This document shows, piece after piece, positions 47,420-56,509 of a stretch of 64,000 nucleotides of DNA (the stretch's first letter is position 1; every line of letters starts with the position of its first letter). The notes beneath the pieces are model-generated. The model saw only the letters and a program-made list of their open reading frames with translations. It was not told the origin of the DNA and ran no database searches. The DNA is taken from contig JAJFTD010000199.1 of assembly GCA_021373255.1 (NCBI GenBank), positions 64,611-128,610 on the forward strand, written 5' to 3'. A program made the position numbers and the translations under genes. This DNA is from a bacterium. GTDB lineage: Bacteria; Armatimonadota; UBA5829.

Positions 47420-49715
47420 CTATCCAACCTTTCTCCCTGGCACAATTCAGCAGCTGGCTGATCCGGTTGAAGCCATATCTGCGAAACATGCCCTTTATGC
47501 GCTGCTTGAATGCCGCTTCGCTGATCCCTATTCTTTTTGCGGCTATGCGCTGTTTGCAACCGCAATTGGCGGCCCTTAGAGCCTCCGCCTCCTTTGGGGT
47601 GGGCACATCTTGAGCATGCGCTCCACTTATCAGGCCCCGCACGCGCCCCTTGCGAATTGCATCGCGCGCATTCGTCACACCAAGCCTGTCGTAGAGCCTC
47701 GCCCGCTGGGTCGCAATCGTTGCCGGAGACTTACCTGTGACTTCAGCGATCTCGCGGTTGCTGAGTCCTTTGGCTATGTAGTCCAGCAACTGACTGTCAA
47801 TTCGGGTGAACCGTCGCTTTACGGACCGCGCTCGAGCCGTACCAAGGAGCAGTTCTCCCTTGCGGCTTTCGAGAAGAGGTTTCACGATCTCAAGGGCTTC
47901 TTCGAACGTCTTGGCCCCTGTGTGCTTTATCAGGCGCTGCCTGTGGATGTAGACGGTATCGATGGCAAGCTCACGCTCGACGGAGATCTGCCTGTCTGTG
48001 TGTCCTTTCAGCCAGTAGTACGCGCTGGTGAGTTCGGTTGGTGCTATGCGTTCAAGACCCTCGCGCTGCCTTATCCCATTTCCGCGGTACGGGATTGCAA
48101 TGACCTGCGTCTCGCGGAATATCAGCTTCAGGTGCATGTCGGCGTGCCCCCGCTGCGGCTCAAAGAGAACACTCTCCACCACAAGAGACACCAGGCGCTG
48201 TCGCTGGTCCGGACTCATAGAATCCCAGGCAGAAAATGAGCGCAACATCCCCAGGGCCATCTTCAGCCGGTTCTCGCGCAGGTCGCGCTGACCAGAACGC
48301 GCACGAATCTCGGCAAGCCTATTCTCTGCCCGTTTGAGGTCGTTCTCCACGCCCTCCAGAACAAGGTCGTAGTCGTCCTGACTCAGTCGCAGGGCTTTCT
48401 GTCTGAATTGGAGAATCAATTCCGCCTTTTCTCTGTTCAGAGCCTCAAGTTCCTCCAGCTCTGCCTGTTCCTGTTCCTCAAGCAGCGCTTCCTCTTCGTC
48501 GAGTCTTTCCTGCAGCCTTTCTCTCGCTAGCGACAGATTCCTCGGATCTGCAGCCAGCTCCGCTAGGCGTTCGATAACACGAGATTCGACAGCATCGAGC
48601 GCCATGCTGAATGCATCGTGCTCGTGCTTGCCGTCTTTTGTTCCGAGGCACTTGTATCTTGGTTTTGAGTTCGAACCGGCGCTAAAATGCATTGTGGAGC
48701 CGCACAGAGCACATCTGGCAAGCGTTCCGAGAAAGCAGTTTGACTTTGGGCCGACAGAGGATTCCTTTCGCTCCACATGCTTTCTTACGGAGAGATACCT
48801 GTAGTAGACATCATCATCTATGATCCGCTCCTGATCGAAATGAACGCCCTTGACAAGCTTATCGCCCTGCCGGAGCAGTCCGCAGTGAACGGGGTGATCC
48901 AAGATTCCGAGGATGGTGCTGATCCTCCAGATGGACTTCCCTAAGGGACTGAGAATACCCTGGCGCTCGAGTTCTGCCTTGATCCAGTAGGCACTGTGAC
49001 CGGAGAGATACCAGTCATACATCTGCCGAACGATGAGTGCTTCTTTCTTTACGATGCGGATTCCAACCCTGTTGGACCCAGCGCGTTTGCCCCGGCTGAG
49101 TGTGGGCCTATCGTCAAACTCCCAACCGTATACACAGCGGCCACAAAGGTATCCGTCCTTTGCACGGTCGGCCATCGCGATCTTTACACGTTTCGAAAGC
49201 TTGCGGCTGAACTCGGCGGCGTAGATTGCTTTCTGTTCGAGAACATAATCTCTTCCACCGCTTTCGGACTCATAGCCGTCCATCGCAGAAATCAACCACG
49301 CGCCGGACTTGACCAGGTAATACTCGCAGAACTGAAGATATACCAGCGTCTCACGGGCCAGGCGGTCTATGTCCAGAACGACGAAATACCCAAACAGCTT
49401 TTGGTCGCACATATCGGCCGCCATGGCAAGGCCCGGCCGGATTTCGCTTTCTCGATTTCTGCTGCGGTCAAATGACCGCGTGCCACTCAAGCCGCCGTCG
49501 TCTATCCAGAGTGCATTGTACTTTCCGATACCGAACTTAGTGTCGAGATATTGCCTTAGAAAGTTTTCCTGGCCCTCCATGGAGTATCCCTGATGGACCT
49601 GCCAGGGTGTGGAAACACGTATGTAGCACAAGCAGTTCGGCAGACCATTGCGAAACAATCGGTGTTTTGCAACCTGATCTATGTTACTATGCTTATTGAT
49701 CCATAACTCGGCCAT
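47406..49715 (-). CDS. Large serine recombinase with three C-terminal LuxR-like HTH units
   Basis: Protein of 769 residues. The resolvase domain has S35 in CYIRVSTPWQ and the arginine pair in DIDRLARE. A recombinase domain follows, then a zinc ribbon with CALCG near residue 350 and a coiled coil near residues 405-470. After that come three HTH units resembling LuxR or sigma-4 domains: near 560-620 (WLKGHTDRQISVE), 637-682 (YIAKGLSNREIAEVTGKS) and 706-755 (KQRIAAKRIGISEAAFKQRI). Ordinary serine integrases end after the coiled-coil and zinc regions. The start has GGAGG 9 bases upstream. It is the first gene of a two-recombinase operon transcribed from the promoter at 49807-49835. Confidence 0.87.
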   Translation of the reverse strand: MAELWINKHSNIDQVAKHRLFRNGLPNCLCYIRVSTPWQVHQGYSMEGQENFLRQYLDTKFGIGKYNALWIDDGGLSGTRSFDRSRNRESEIRPGLAMAADMCDQKLFGYFVVLDIDRLARETLVYLQFCEYYLVKSGAWLISAMDGYESESGGRDYVLEQKAIYAAEFSRKLSKRVKIAMADRAKDGYLCGRCVYGWEFDDRPTLSRGKRAGSNRVGIRIVKKEALIVRQMYDWYLSGHSAYWIKAELERQGILSPLGKSIWRISTILGILDHPVHCGLLRQGDKLVKGVHFDQERIIDDDVYYRYLSVRKHVERKESSVGPKSNCFLGTLARCALCGSTMHFSAGSNSKPRYKCLGTKDGKHEHDAFSMALDAVESRVIERLAELAADPRNLSLARERLQERLDEEEALLEEQEQAELEELEALNREKAELILQFRQKALRLSQDDYDLVLEGVENDLKRAENRLAEIRARSGQRDLRENRLKMALGMLRSFSAWDSMSPDQRQRLVSLVVESVLFEPQRGHADMHLKLIFRETQVIAIPYRGNGIRQREGLERIAPTELTSAYYWLKGHTDRQISVERELAIDTVYIHRQRLIKHTGAKTFEEALEIVKPLLESRKGELLLGTARARSVKRRFTRIDSQLLDYIAKGLSNREIAEVTGKSPATIATQRARLYDRLGVTNARDAIRKGRVRGLISGAHAQDVPTPKEAEALRAANCGCKQRIAAKRIGISEAAFKQRIKGMFRRYGFNRISQLLNCAREKGWIDEIK

Positions 49716-49806
49716 GAATCTTTATCCTCCAGGTAGAGCTAAGTGGTGTCGCAATACTACAATCCGCGGATGATAGTTGCACTGTGCGTATCAGCAGGTG
49801 GGTCGT

Positions 49807-49835
49807 TTAATACGTAGGCTCTGAACTCGCGTCAA
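49807..49835 (-). promoter_or_regulatory. Promoter for the recombinase operon
   Basis: On the minus strand the sequence reads TTGACG (49835-49830), 17 bases, TATTAA (49812-49807), about 90 bases upstream of the recombinase start. Its -35 box directly abuts the -35 box of the divergent glycosidase promoter. Confidence 0.55.
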
Positions 49836-49864
49836 TTGACAAGCTAGCTTTCTTAGGCTATTAC
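49836..49864 (+). promoter_or_regulatory. Promoter for the secreted glycosidase gene
   Basis: A perfect TTGACA (49836-49841), a 17-base spacer and TATTAC (49859-49864). The expected start is near 49871, 40 bases before the ATG at 49911. This -35 and that of the recombinase promoter together form the palindrome GTCAATTGAC (49831-49840). Confidence 0.6.
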
Positions 49865-49910
49865 TGTGGTATAGAGGTGCTAAAACGCTTTAGCTATAGG
49901 AGTTGTGAGA

Positions 49911-52900
49911 ATGCGCAAATTCTATCATCCCTTAGCGGTTGTTATATACGCTACCATCATTCTGATAGCCTGCCTTGCTAGCTCATCCCTTGCTGTTACG
50001 AGTGGCGACGCCTATATCACGTACAGCGGAACCCAGTGGACGTTTGGTACCGCAAGCGTGGAGCGAGTGGTTGCTCTTGAAAATGGCAAGTTCTTGCTGA
50101 AAAGTTTCAGGAACAAGGTGAGTGGCCGCGAGATGATCCCGTCCGGGGTTCAATCCGAAGAGTTCTTCGTCGGAAACTCCACGCGCAGGTATACCGGCGG
50201 CAGCGGATGGACTTATCTCAGTTCCAACACCACGACGCTCAGCCAAGGCGAATTACAACTGGATGTAACCCTACAGAAGGGTTCTCTACAGGTTACAAAG
50301 ACCTATGTAATCCACCCATACTCCAGCTTGATACGAGAGTGGCTTACGTTCAAAAATGTTGGTTCGGCTTCGCTGCAAATCTATGAGCCGAGTATGCTGA
50401 ACTTTACCGCAAAGACGGGTGAGCCGGGTTCGCTTGATCTCGACTGGATGACCGGCGGAGAGAACCAGGCGGGGTCATGGAACCTGAAAACAGAAACTCT
50501 TAGCACAGGCACTCCACGAACATTCAACTCCTACCAGCCTTTCCCAAAAGAAGGCCCATATTACCCCGGTGATGGAATTAACGCACGCATTACAAAGAAT
50601 GGTCAGCAGGTGTGGCCGGCTTCAGGATGGCAGTATGTCGCAAGCGCTGATGTGACGGTTCCGTTCGATTTCACTATAAATATTGCAACGGGCGATAAGC
50701 TGGCATTCGTTGTGAACATGAGTTCAAACATCATGTATGACACCACAGCCTTTGACCCTACAATCAAATATACGGATGGGGAGACCCATACCGCTTCATC
50801 CGAATTCAGCGGAGTACAAGGTCAAAACGGTTGGCGGTATCAATATATCGAGAACAGTTCATACGTTGATTTGGCCTATTACCCAACACCAAACCAGTGG
50901 CGCAAACAATTGGATAACGCTACCGGAACCCCGTTCATTGGGGTGAACAGCCAGCACCCGGATTCAGGGCAGGATTCAGCCAGAGTGTGGACGGCTACAA
51001 AGTCCGGGACGGTAAGGATTACCGGATCAATCTGCAACACGGGTAACCAGCAGTCAAGCGGGCTTGGGTTCAAGCCGGGCACTTCGAGCTACGCCCCGTG
51101 GTATGCTCTTTACAGCAAGGACACAAAGGACGGAATTTTCATCGGATGGGACTACTTCGGCCACTGGGCGTCTTCATTCACCCTGGGGACGAATGGAGAA
51201 GTCACCTCGCAATTGACTGTTGCAGGGCACAACCAGACGCTTGCCCCGAATCAATCCGTTACCACACCTAAAACCTTCGTCGGACTCTTCAACAACGATC
51301 TGGACAATGCCGGCAATGAATGCCTGGACTGGCAATACCGGTATATGTGGGACTACACCCGTGATGACTGGTTCCCGGCGATCAGGATGCTTGGGTGGTG
51401 GTGGAACGGCACAGGCTGGGGCCAGCCGGGTACAGGCTGGGCCGGTGGAAACGCTGACTGGACTAGCACGTTCCGTAAAGTCTTCCGGGTGGCGGACCTG
51501 ATGCGCTATTGTGGGGCTGATGTTTATCACCGAGACTGGGGCTGGTGGGATTGCGCCGGTGACTGGAACGGGCCGGATTGGCGAACGACGATCAATTACC
51601 TGCATAAGTATGATATGGGGCAGCTCATATACGCATTTCTCTACACGATAGATCCGCAGTCGCAAGTGGCGCAGCAGCATCCGAGTTGGTCTTATGGGGG
51701 CACGTTGGACATGTCCCAGCCGGTTGTGGTCGATTTCATCAAGGGACAGCTCGATGGGTTCGCCAGCCAGTGGGGGAACTTCGAATGGCGAAACGACAGC
51801 TTCTTCACAACTCCCATAAATGGCAATGACACGCCACTTCTCGCCCAAGATCAGGGATTCCGGCAGGTGATGCAGGGATTCCTTGATAATCATCCAGGGT
51901 GTGCGTTCCAGGCTGTAAATGGTGGTGGGAACTACGGAGGATACGATTACACGAGGTTTGCATCATCGTTCTCATTCAGTGATGGCGCGGTCGGCATCCT
52001 GCGTAACTACTATGCTTCGCTGTTGTTCCCACCGGACAAGCTGAGCGATATCCCCGACGCATGGCAGCCACCGAACTATGACAAGTCTACCTGGAGGGGG
52101 CTGCTCTGCATCAACTTCGATATGACCGGTGATACATTCGATACGGTAAAGCTCGAAGGTATTCGTGAATTAATCGATATCTATCACTATCTGCATGCTC
52201 AGGGAGTGGTGGGCCGGTGGGTTCATGTATATCGCCCGACGATCACTGGAGATGACCCTACGATGTACTTCCAGCGCCTGAGCCAGGATGGGCTTAGGGG
52301 CATAATCATCCCGAAGCGGCCTATTGGGTCGGCGGTGAACGTAAAGCCTAAGGGGCTATTACCGAATCAGAACTACATCGTGTCCTACCACGAGTCTACG
52401 GCCAGCGTGACCCGGACAGGGGCTGACCTGATGGCAAACGGGATCAGTTTGAACTCAATACCATCCGGAGAGTTGATCTATCTGAACCTGCCGCTTCATC
52501 CAGGGAGCAGGCTGGATACGATATCACCGACTACTCCAATTACTGCAACAAAGAGTCTTGGAGAGAACATGGGGTATCCGGGGGTCGAATTGACTTGGAC
52601 TCCCGGTGCCGACAACAATTGGATCTCTTACTATGAGGTCTTCCGAAACGGCACATATCTGGACAAGATAGCGAAGGGCACATTCTACTTCGACCATTCG
52701 GCTGGCGCGGATCTCGCGGCGGTATATGAGATTCGGACGGTAGACGGGGCTGGTAATGCGTCACGAAAGGTTGTAGCGATAGGACCTGCAGCGGACTCGT
52801 CACTCATAATCGATGATGCAGTCGGCGCAGGGGTCACATACACCGGCAGTTGGAGCCATCAGACGAGTTTATTACCGGCGTATGCTGGGACGTTGAGTTC

Positions 52901-54887
52901 ATGTAGTCAGGCAGGTGCCGCGGCTCAGTTGGTATTTAGGGGGAGCGAGGTGCTACTGTTCGGTAAGATTGCGAACAATTGCGGCAAGGTAGCGATCAGC
53001 ATTGACGGTGGGACACCGGAGGTGGTCGACACTTATAACGCAGATGAGATTTATGGAGTCTGCATCTACCATAGAACTGTGACGGCGGATGTTCAACACA
53101 CACTCCGGGTGGAGTTGTTGAGTGACCGAAACACAAGATCGTCGGAAACGATGTTCTACCTGGACGGAATCCGTGTCACGGGCTCGTCGAACACCCATGA
53201 TTGGGATGCATCCAAAAACTTTTCCTCAGGCAATACCGAAGGCAGCGCGTGGTCATACGGCTGGGCAGTGAATTTGAATAACGGGTATTCGTTCACAAAA
53301 TATGGCTCTTCGGACACTGTTGGAGGGTCGCTTACTCGATGGTTCTCGCCTCAGTTGGGCAACAACCCGTGTGTGGTCTACAACCCGACAAACCAGAGCC
53401 AGGATTACAGCGGGACAATACCAGCCGGTGGCGTTGCGGCATGTCCAAGCCCGGGTGGTCAGAAGAGTATAATCAGGTGGACCGCGCCGAGGGATGGGAA
53501 GTATGCGATCTCGGTTATATTTGCGCCGAATTCCGGCGCTTCGACGAATACCGACGTGCACGTGCTTCGGAATGGTGCCAGCCTGTATGACGGCGTAATG
53601 GACGGCGATTATAAATCCTATTCGGTGCCCACTTCGCTTGTGAGTGGGAATACGGTAGACTTCGCAGTTGGATTTGGCCCGGACGGAAACAGCGAGAGCG
53701 ATACGACAGGGATCAACATTGTCATCGATTATACCCCGGAGCCTCCTCAACTTCTTGCCTGGGATGTGGCAGCGGACTTCTCGCTGGCCAGTAATCCAAA
53801 CGGGCAATGGTCCTATGGCTGGACGCCGAGCCTGAGCAGCACCTATACATTTAACTTGTATAACTTGCCGAACATCTACCCACTTAGCTCACTGGAACGA
53901 TGGAGTGCGACTGATATCACTCCAGAGTTGAGTGTCGTTCACAATGCAACAGATCAGCCTCAGTCCTATGGCGGACCGGTGCCACCTGGAAATCTGGCGC
54001 TCCATCCTGGACCGAGTGGGCAGAAGTCCATCGTGAGGTGGACTGCGCCGAGGAATGACTGCTACTCCGTGAGTGCGCTCTTCTACCCAATAGGGGGAGG
54101 CGGGACTGATGTGCACGTCCTTTACAACAGGTTCAGCTTGTTTATCGACGAGGTCACAAACAGCCCGAAGCAGTATTCGACAACCAAATGGCTGAATTCG
54201 GGGGATGCCCTGGACTTCATCGTCGGTTATGGTTCGAATAACTCGTACGCATCGGATGCGACTGGACTGGATGCGGTGATCATGGAAGCATTGGGCGTAA
54301 CAGGGCTGAATGGCGCCAAGTCGCTTCCTGACGGCTATCTGGTAAGCATAACCGACGCAAAGATCATCACCGCAGCATCAGGTATCTTCAGTGACGGCAC
54401 CTTCTACATTGAAGAACCCAAAAGGGCTACGGGGATTAAAGTGGTTCCAGTATCCGGTGTCCCGAGCGTAGCCTTGGGAGAAGCTGTAACACTCTCGGGC
54501 ATATTGGATACTGACGCAAATGGCGAGAGAGTTATCAGGGCTTTGTCTCTTTCCAAATCCAATAGCGCGCCTGCTCCACTTCGCCCACTTGGAATGATCA
54601 ACAAGTCAGCCGCCAGCGGAGCAGTATCGGGAATCCTAGTGCGTGTGTGGGGACGAGTAAAGTCAACAGCCAACAATGGCTATGTCATCATAGATGATGG
54701 AAGCGGCGTTCTACTTCGTATAATGGTAACCGGGCTCAGCACTCCGCTCACGAAAAGTATTACCTCAGGTCAGTATATCGCGGTCACGGGACTTGTTGGC
54801 TCAATGAAAGACGAAACATCAATAGTGCCGGTAGTTCGGCTGAGAGGTAACGGGGATATTACCAGCATTTCAAGCCCGATCGACTAG
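49911..54887 (+). CDS. Secreted multidomain glycoside hydrolase, alpha-galactosidase-like
   Basis: Protein of 1658 residues. ATG 49911 is preferred over GTG 49905 because AGGAG lies 8 bases before it. A Sec signal peptide occupies residues 1-28. Residues 30-480 are beta-rich. A (beta/alpha)8-like catalytic part covers about 480-870. Its AIRMLGWWW, YHRDWGWWDCAGDW (about 538-551) and EWRNDSFF (about 625-632) resemble clan GH-D (GH27/GH36) enzymes, with acidic residues suited to catalysis. An FN3-like domain (872-957), a jelly-roll-like domain (960-1095) and two tandem copies of a beta domain (about 1097-1277 and 1283-1460) follow. The end is an OB-like domain (1460-1658). The protein probably acts on extracellular plant or microbial polysaccharide; the exact linkage is unknown. 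It has its own promoter and terminator. Confidence 0.78.
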   Translation: MRKFYHPLAVVIYATIILIACLASSSLAVTSGDAYITYSGTQWTFGTASVERVVALENGKFLLKSFRNKVSGREMIPSGVQSEEFFVGNSTRRYTGGSGWTYLSSNTTTLSQGELQLDVTLQKGSLQVTKTYVIHPYSSLIREWLTFKNVGSASLQIYEPSMLNFTAKTGEPGSLDLDWMTGGENQAGSWNLKTETLSTGTPRTFNSYQPFPKEGPYYPGDGINARITKNGQQVWPASGWQYVASADVTVPFDFTINIATGDKLAFVVNMSSNIMYDTTAFDPTIKYTDGETHTASSEFSGVQGQNGWRYQYIENSSYVDLAYYPTPNQWRKQLDNATGTPFIGVNSQHPDSGQDSARVWTATKSGTVRITGSICNTGNQQSSGLGFKPGTSSYAPWYALYSKDTKDGIFIGWDYFGHWASSFTLGTNGEVTSQLTVAGHNQTLAPNQSVTTPKTFVGLFNNDLDNAGNECLDWQYRYMWDYTRDDWFPAIRMLGWWWNGTGWGQPGTGWAGGNADWTSTFRKVFRVADLMRYCGADVYHRDWGWWDCAGDWNGPDWRTTINYLHKYDMGQLIYAFLYTIDPQSQVAQQHPSWSYGGTLDMSQPVVVDFIKGQLDGFASQWGNFEWRNDSFFTTPINGNDTPLLAQDQGFRQVMQGFLDNHPGCAFQAVNGGGNYGGYDYTRFASSFSFSDGAVGILRNYYASLLFPPDKLSDIPDAWQPPNYDKSTWRGLLCINFDMTGDTFDTVKLEGIRELIDIYHYLHAQGVVGRWVHVYRPTITGDDPTMYFQRLSQDGLRGIIIPKRPIGSAVNVKPKGLLPNQNYIVSYHESTASVTRTGADLMANGISLNSIPSGELIYLNLPLHPGSRLDTISPTTPITATKSLGENMGYPGVELTWTPGADNNWISYYEVFRNGTYLDKIAKGTFYFDHSAGADLAAVYEIRTVDGAGNASRKVVAIGPAADSSLIIDDAVGAGVTYTGSWSHQTSLLPAYAGTLSSCSQAGAAAQLVFRGSEVLLFGKIANNCGKVAISIDGGTPEVVDTYNADEIYGVCIYHRTVTADVQHTLRVELLSDRNTRSSETMFYLDGIRVTGSSNTHDWDASKNFSSGNTEGSAWSYGWAVNLNNGYSFTKYGSSDTVGGSLTRWFSPQLGNNPCVVYNPTNQSQDYSGTIPAGGVAACPSPGGQKSIIRWTAPRDGKYAISVIFAPNSGASTNTDVHVLRNGASLYDGVMDGDYKSYSVPTSLVSGNTVDFAVGFGPDGNSESDTTGINIVIDYTPEPPQLLAWDVAADFSLASNPNGQWSYGWTPSLSSTYTFNLYNLPNIYPLSSLERWSATDITPELSVVHNATDQPQSYGGPVPPGNLALHPGPSGQKSIVRWTAPRNDCYSVSALFYPIGGGGTDVHVLYNRFSLFIDEVTNSPKQYSTTKWLNSGDALDFIVGYGSNNSYASDATGLDAVIMEALGVTGLNGAKSLPDGYLVSITDAKIITAASGIFSDGTFYIEEPKRATGIKVVPVSGVPSVALGEAVTLSGILDTDANGERVIRALSLSKSNSAPAPLRPLGMINKSAASGAVSGILVRVWGRVKSTANNGYVIIDDGSGVLLRIMVTGLSTPLTKSITSGQYIAVTGLVGSMKDETSIVPVVRLRGNGDITSISSPID

Positions 54888-54912
54888 ATAGATTACTGTA
54901 AATGACCATGTC

Positions 54913-54948
54913 AAAAGTCCACTCCTGGTTGCGGGAGTGGACTTTTTT
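54913..54948 (+). terminator. Rho-independent terminator of the glycosidase gene
   Basis: A perfect 13-base-pair stem (AAAAGTCCACTCC, 54913-54925, with its complement 54934-54946), an 8-base loop, and a run of six T at 54943-54948. It begins 26 bases after the stop codon. The A-rich left flank could make it work in both directions. Confidence 0.9.
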
Positions 54949-55119
54949 GGCTTTTCAGGATTAACACCTGCTCCTATTGTTTCACTTCATTAAACTTGCG
55001 AACAGTTTCGTCAACTCTGAGCTATGGGTATATGTAGGGAGCTAACTTGAAGTTGGCATCCGGTTGAATGAGCAAGACTCAAGCATCTTCAGAAATAGAA
55101 GTCCTTATTGGAGCACTGG

Positions 55120-56502
55120 ATGGGGAGAGCTTTCACATTACTACTGGTTTTATTTGGCATATCTTCAGTTGCACTAAGAGCCGAACAAGCTCAGCCGGTT
55201 TGTCTGGATCTGGCGCGCACTGCCGATCTTGCCGTTCAACGAAACCTGACAATTAAAGCATCCAGGCAGGATATAACCACGGCTGGCAAAGTTGTTAATC
55301 AAGCCAAGGGTCAGAACAACTTTTATGCAGATGCTAACTTGAGCTATTACCGGTTGAATGATGAGATTACCCTGGATTCTGAAACAATCACAGCCAACGG
55401 CACAACCATAACAATCCCCGGACAGACTGTCGCTAACGAGAACGTCTATTTCGCCAATATATATGCATCTTATCCACTATATAACGCCGGTCGCATTCGT
55501 TACGACATACGCAGTGCGAACTATGGGGTAGCGGAAGCGCAGAACAGTGCCGCCGACACTGAGCTGTCCGTAGTCTTGCAGACGACTCGGACATACCTTG
55601 CCGCTGTGTATGGCAGGGAGAATGTCAAGGTCAATCAAGAGTCCCTGGCATCCTACCAGGAGCACCTGTCCCAAGCGCAGAAGTCTCGCAAAGAGGGCGT
55701 AGCCACTGACTACGATGTGATTCGCGCAGAAGCTGCTGTTGAGGATCAGAAAAAACGGCTGACTCAGGTGCAGAATCAATATGAACTCGCACTGGCTAAC
55801 CTCAGAACTGCCCTGCTTCTGCCTAAGGATGCTCCTATAGACCTGCGAGGTGGTTTCTTTGATGTCTCTGCCCAACAGCCGGTAGACCAGGCTGAAGAAA
55901 GCGCAGTGCAGGCAGATCCTTTACTCCGCAGCATGTCCAGCAGGTCTAGTTCATTGTTTTGGGATGAGAGATCTATAAGGGCAGAGGGGAAACCTCAACT
56001 GGATGCCGTTGGATTTGCAAACATCTTCAGGCGGCAAAACGGTTTCCTTACTGATCCACAGTGGTTTGTCGGGCTACAACTATCGCAAGTTGTATTTGAT
56101 GGTGGAGTCATTCGGGCGCGTGCCGAGGAAATAGGCTCAAAACGTGTGAAGAACGACACACAACTCAACAGCACCGCCAATGACGTGAGGTTATCAGTTC
56201 GAAGTGCTTATCTTGATATGGATACCGCAAGCAGTGCGATTACGGCTGCCCGAAAATCGGTAGATTTGGCTAAAGAAAGTCTGAGGCTGGCGGAACGCAG
56301 GTTTGCCGAAGGAGTCGGGACAAGCCTGGAAGTACTCGACGCCAATGTAAATCTTCTGTCGGCTGAGACAGGCCTGCAGCAGTCGCTTTACCAACTTGAT
56401 TCCGCTTACCTCACTACCCATAGATACCTTGGAGATCTGGCGCAAGTGGCTCACAGTGCGCAGTCGACCGGACAAGTGAATTTTGAGGGGAGGTTGCAGT
56501 AA
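55120..56502 (+). CDS. TolC-family outer-membrane efflux protein
   Basis: Protein of 460 residues. ATG 55120 has GGAG 6 bases upstream; a TTG at 55108 in the same frame is less likely. The N-terminus MGRAFTLLLVLFGISSVALR is a signal peptide. The mature part shows the two internally repeated helical and strand segments of TolC-type channels (for example YPLYNAGRIRYDIRSANYGV and VVFDGGVIRARAEEIGSKR, the paired strand entries). It would form the outer-membrane tunnel of a tripartite pump. This is direct evidence for a two-membrane envelope. It is the first gene of the export operon and ends 7 bases before the adaptor gene. Confidence 0.9.
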   Translation: MGRAFTLLLVLFGISSVALRAEQAQPVCLDLARTADLAVQRNLTIKASRQDITTAGKVVNQAKGQNNFYADANLSYYRLNDEITLDSETITANGTTITIPGQTVANENVYFANIYASYPLYNAGRIRYDIRSANYGVAEAQNSAADTELSVVLQTTRTYLAAVYGRENVKVNQESLASYQEHLSQAQKSRKEGVATDYDVIRAEAAVEDQKKRLTQVQNQYELALANLRTALLLPKDAPIDLRGGFFDVSAQQPVDQAEESAVQADPLLRSMSSRSSSLFWDERSIRAEGKPQLDAVGFANIFRRQNGFLTDPQWFVGLQLSQVVFDGGVIRARAEEIGSKRVKNDTQLNSTANDVRLSVRSAYLDMDTASSAITAARKSVDLAKESLRLAERRFAEGVGTSLEVLDANVNLLSAETGLQQSLYQLDSAYLTTHRYLGDLAQVAHSAQSTGQVNFEGRLQ

Positions 56503-56509
56503 CGCAACT

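Noticed and set aside
33246-49715. Phase variation of pglX by inversion through the nearby serine recombinases
   Set aside because: No second pglX fragment and no inverted repeats flanking pglX were seen in this window; the idea lacks sequence support.
43155-49904. Integrated mobile element with attachment sites around the recombinases
   Set aside because: No tRNA gene, direct repeat or core att sequence could be found at either side, so no boundary can be drawn.
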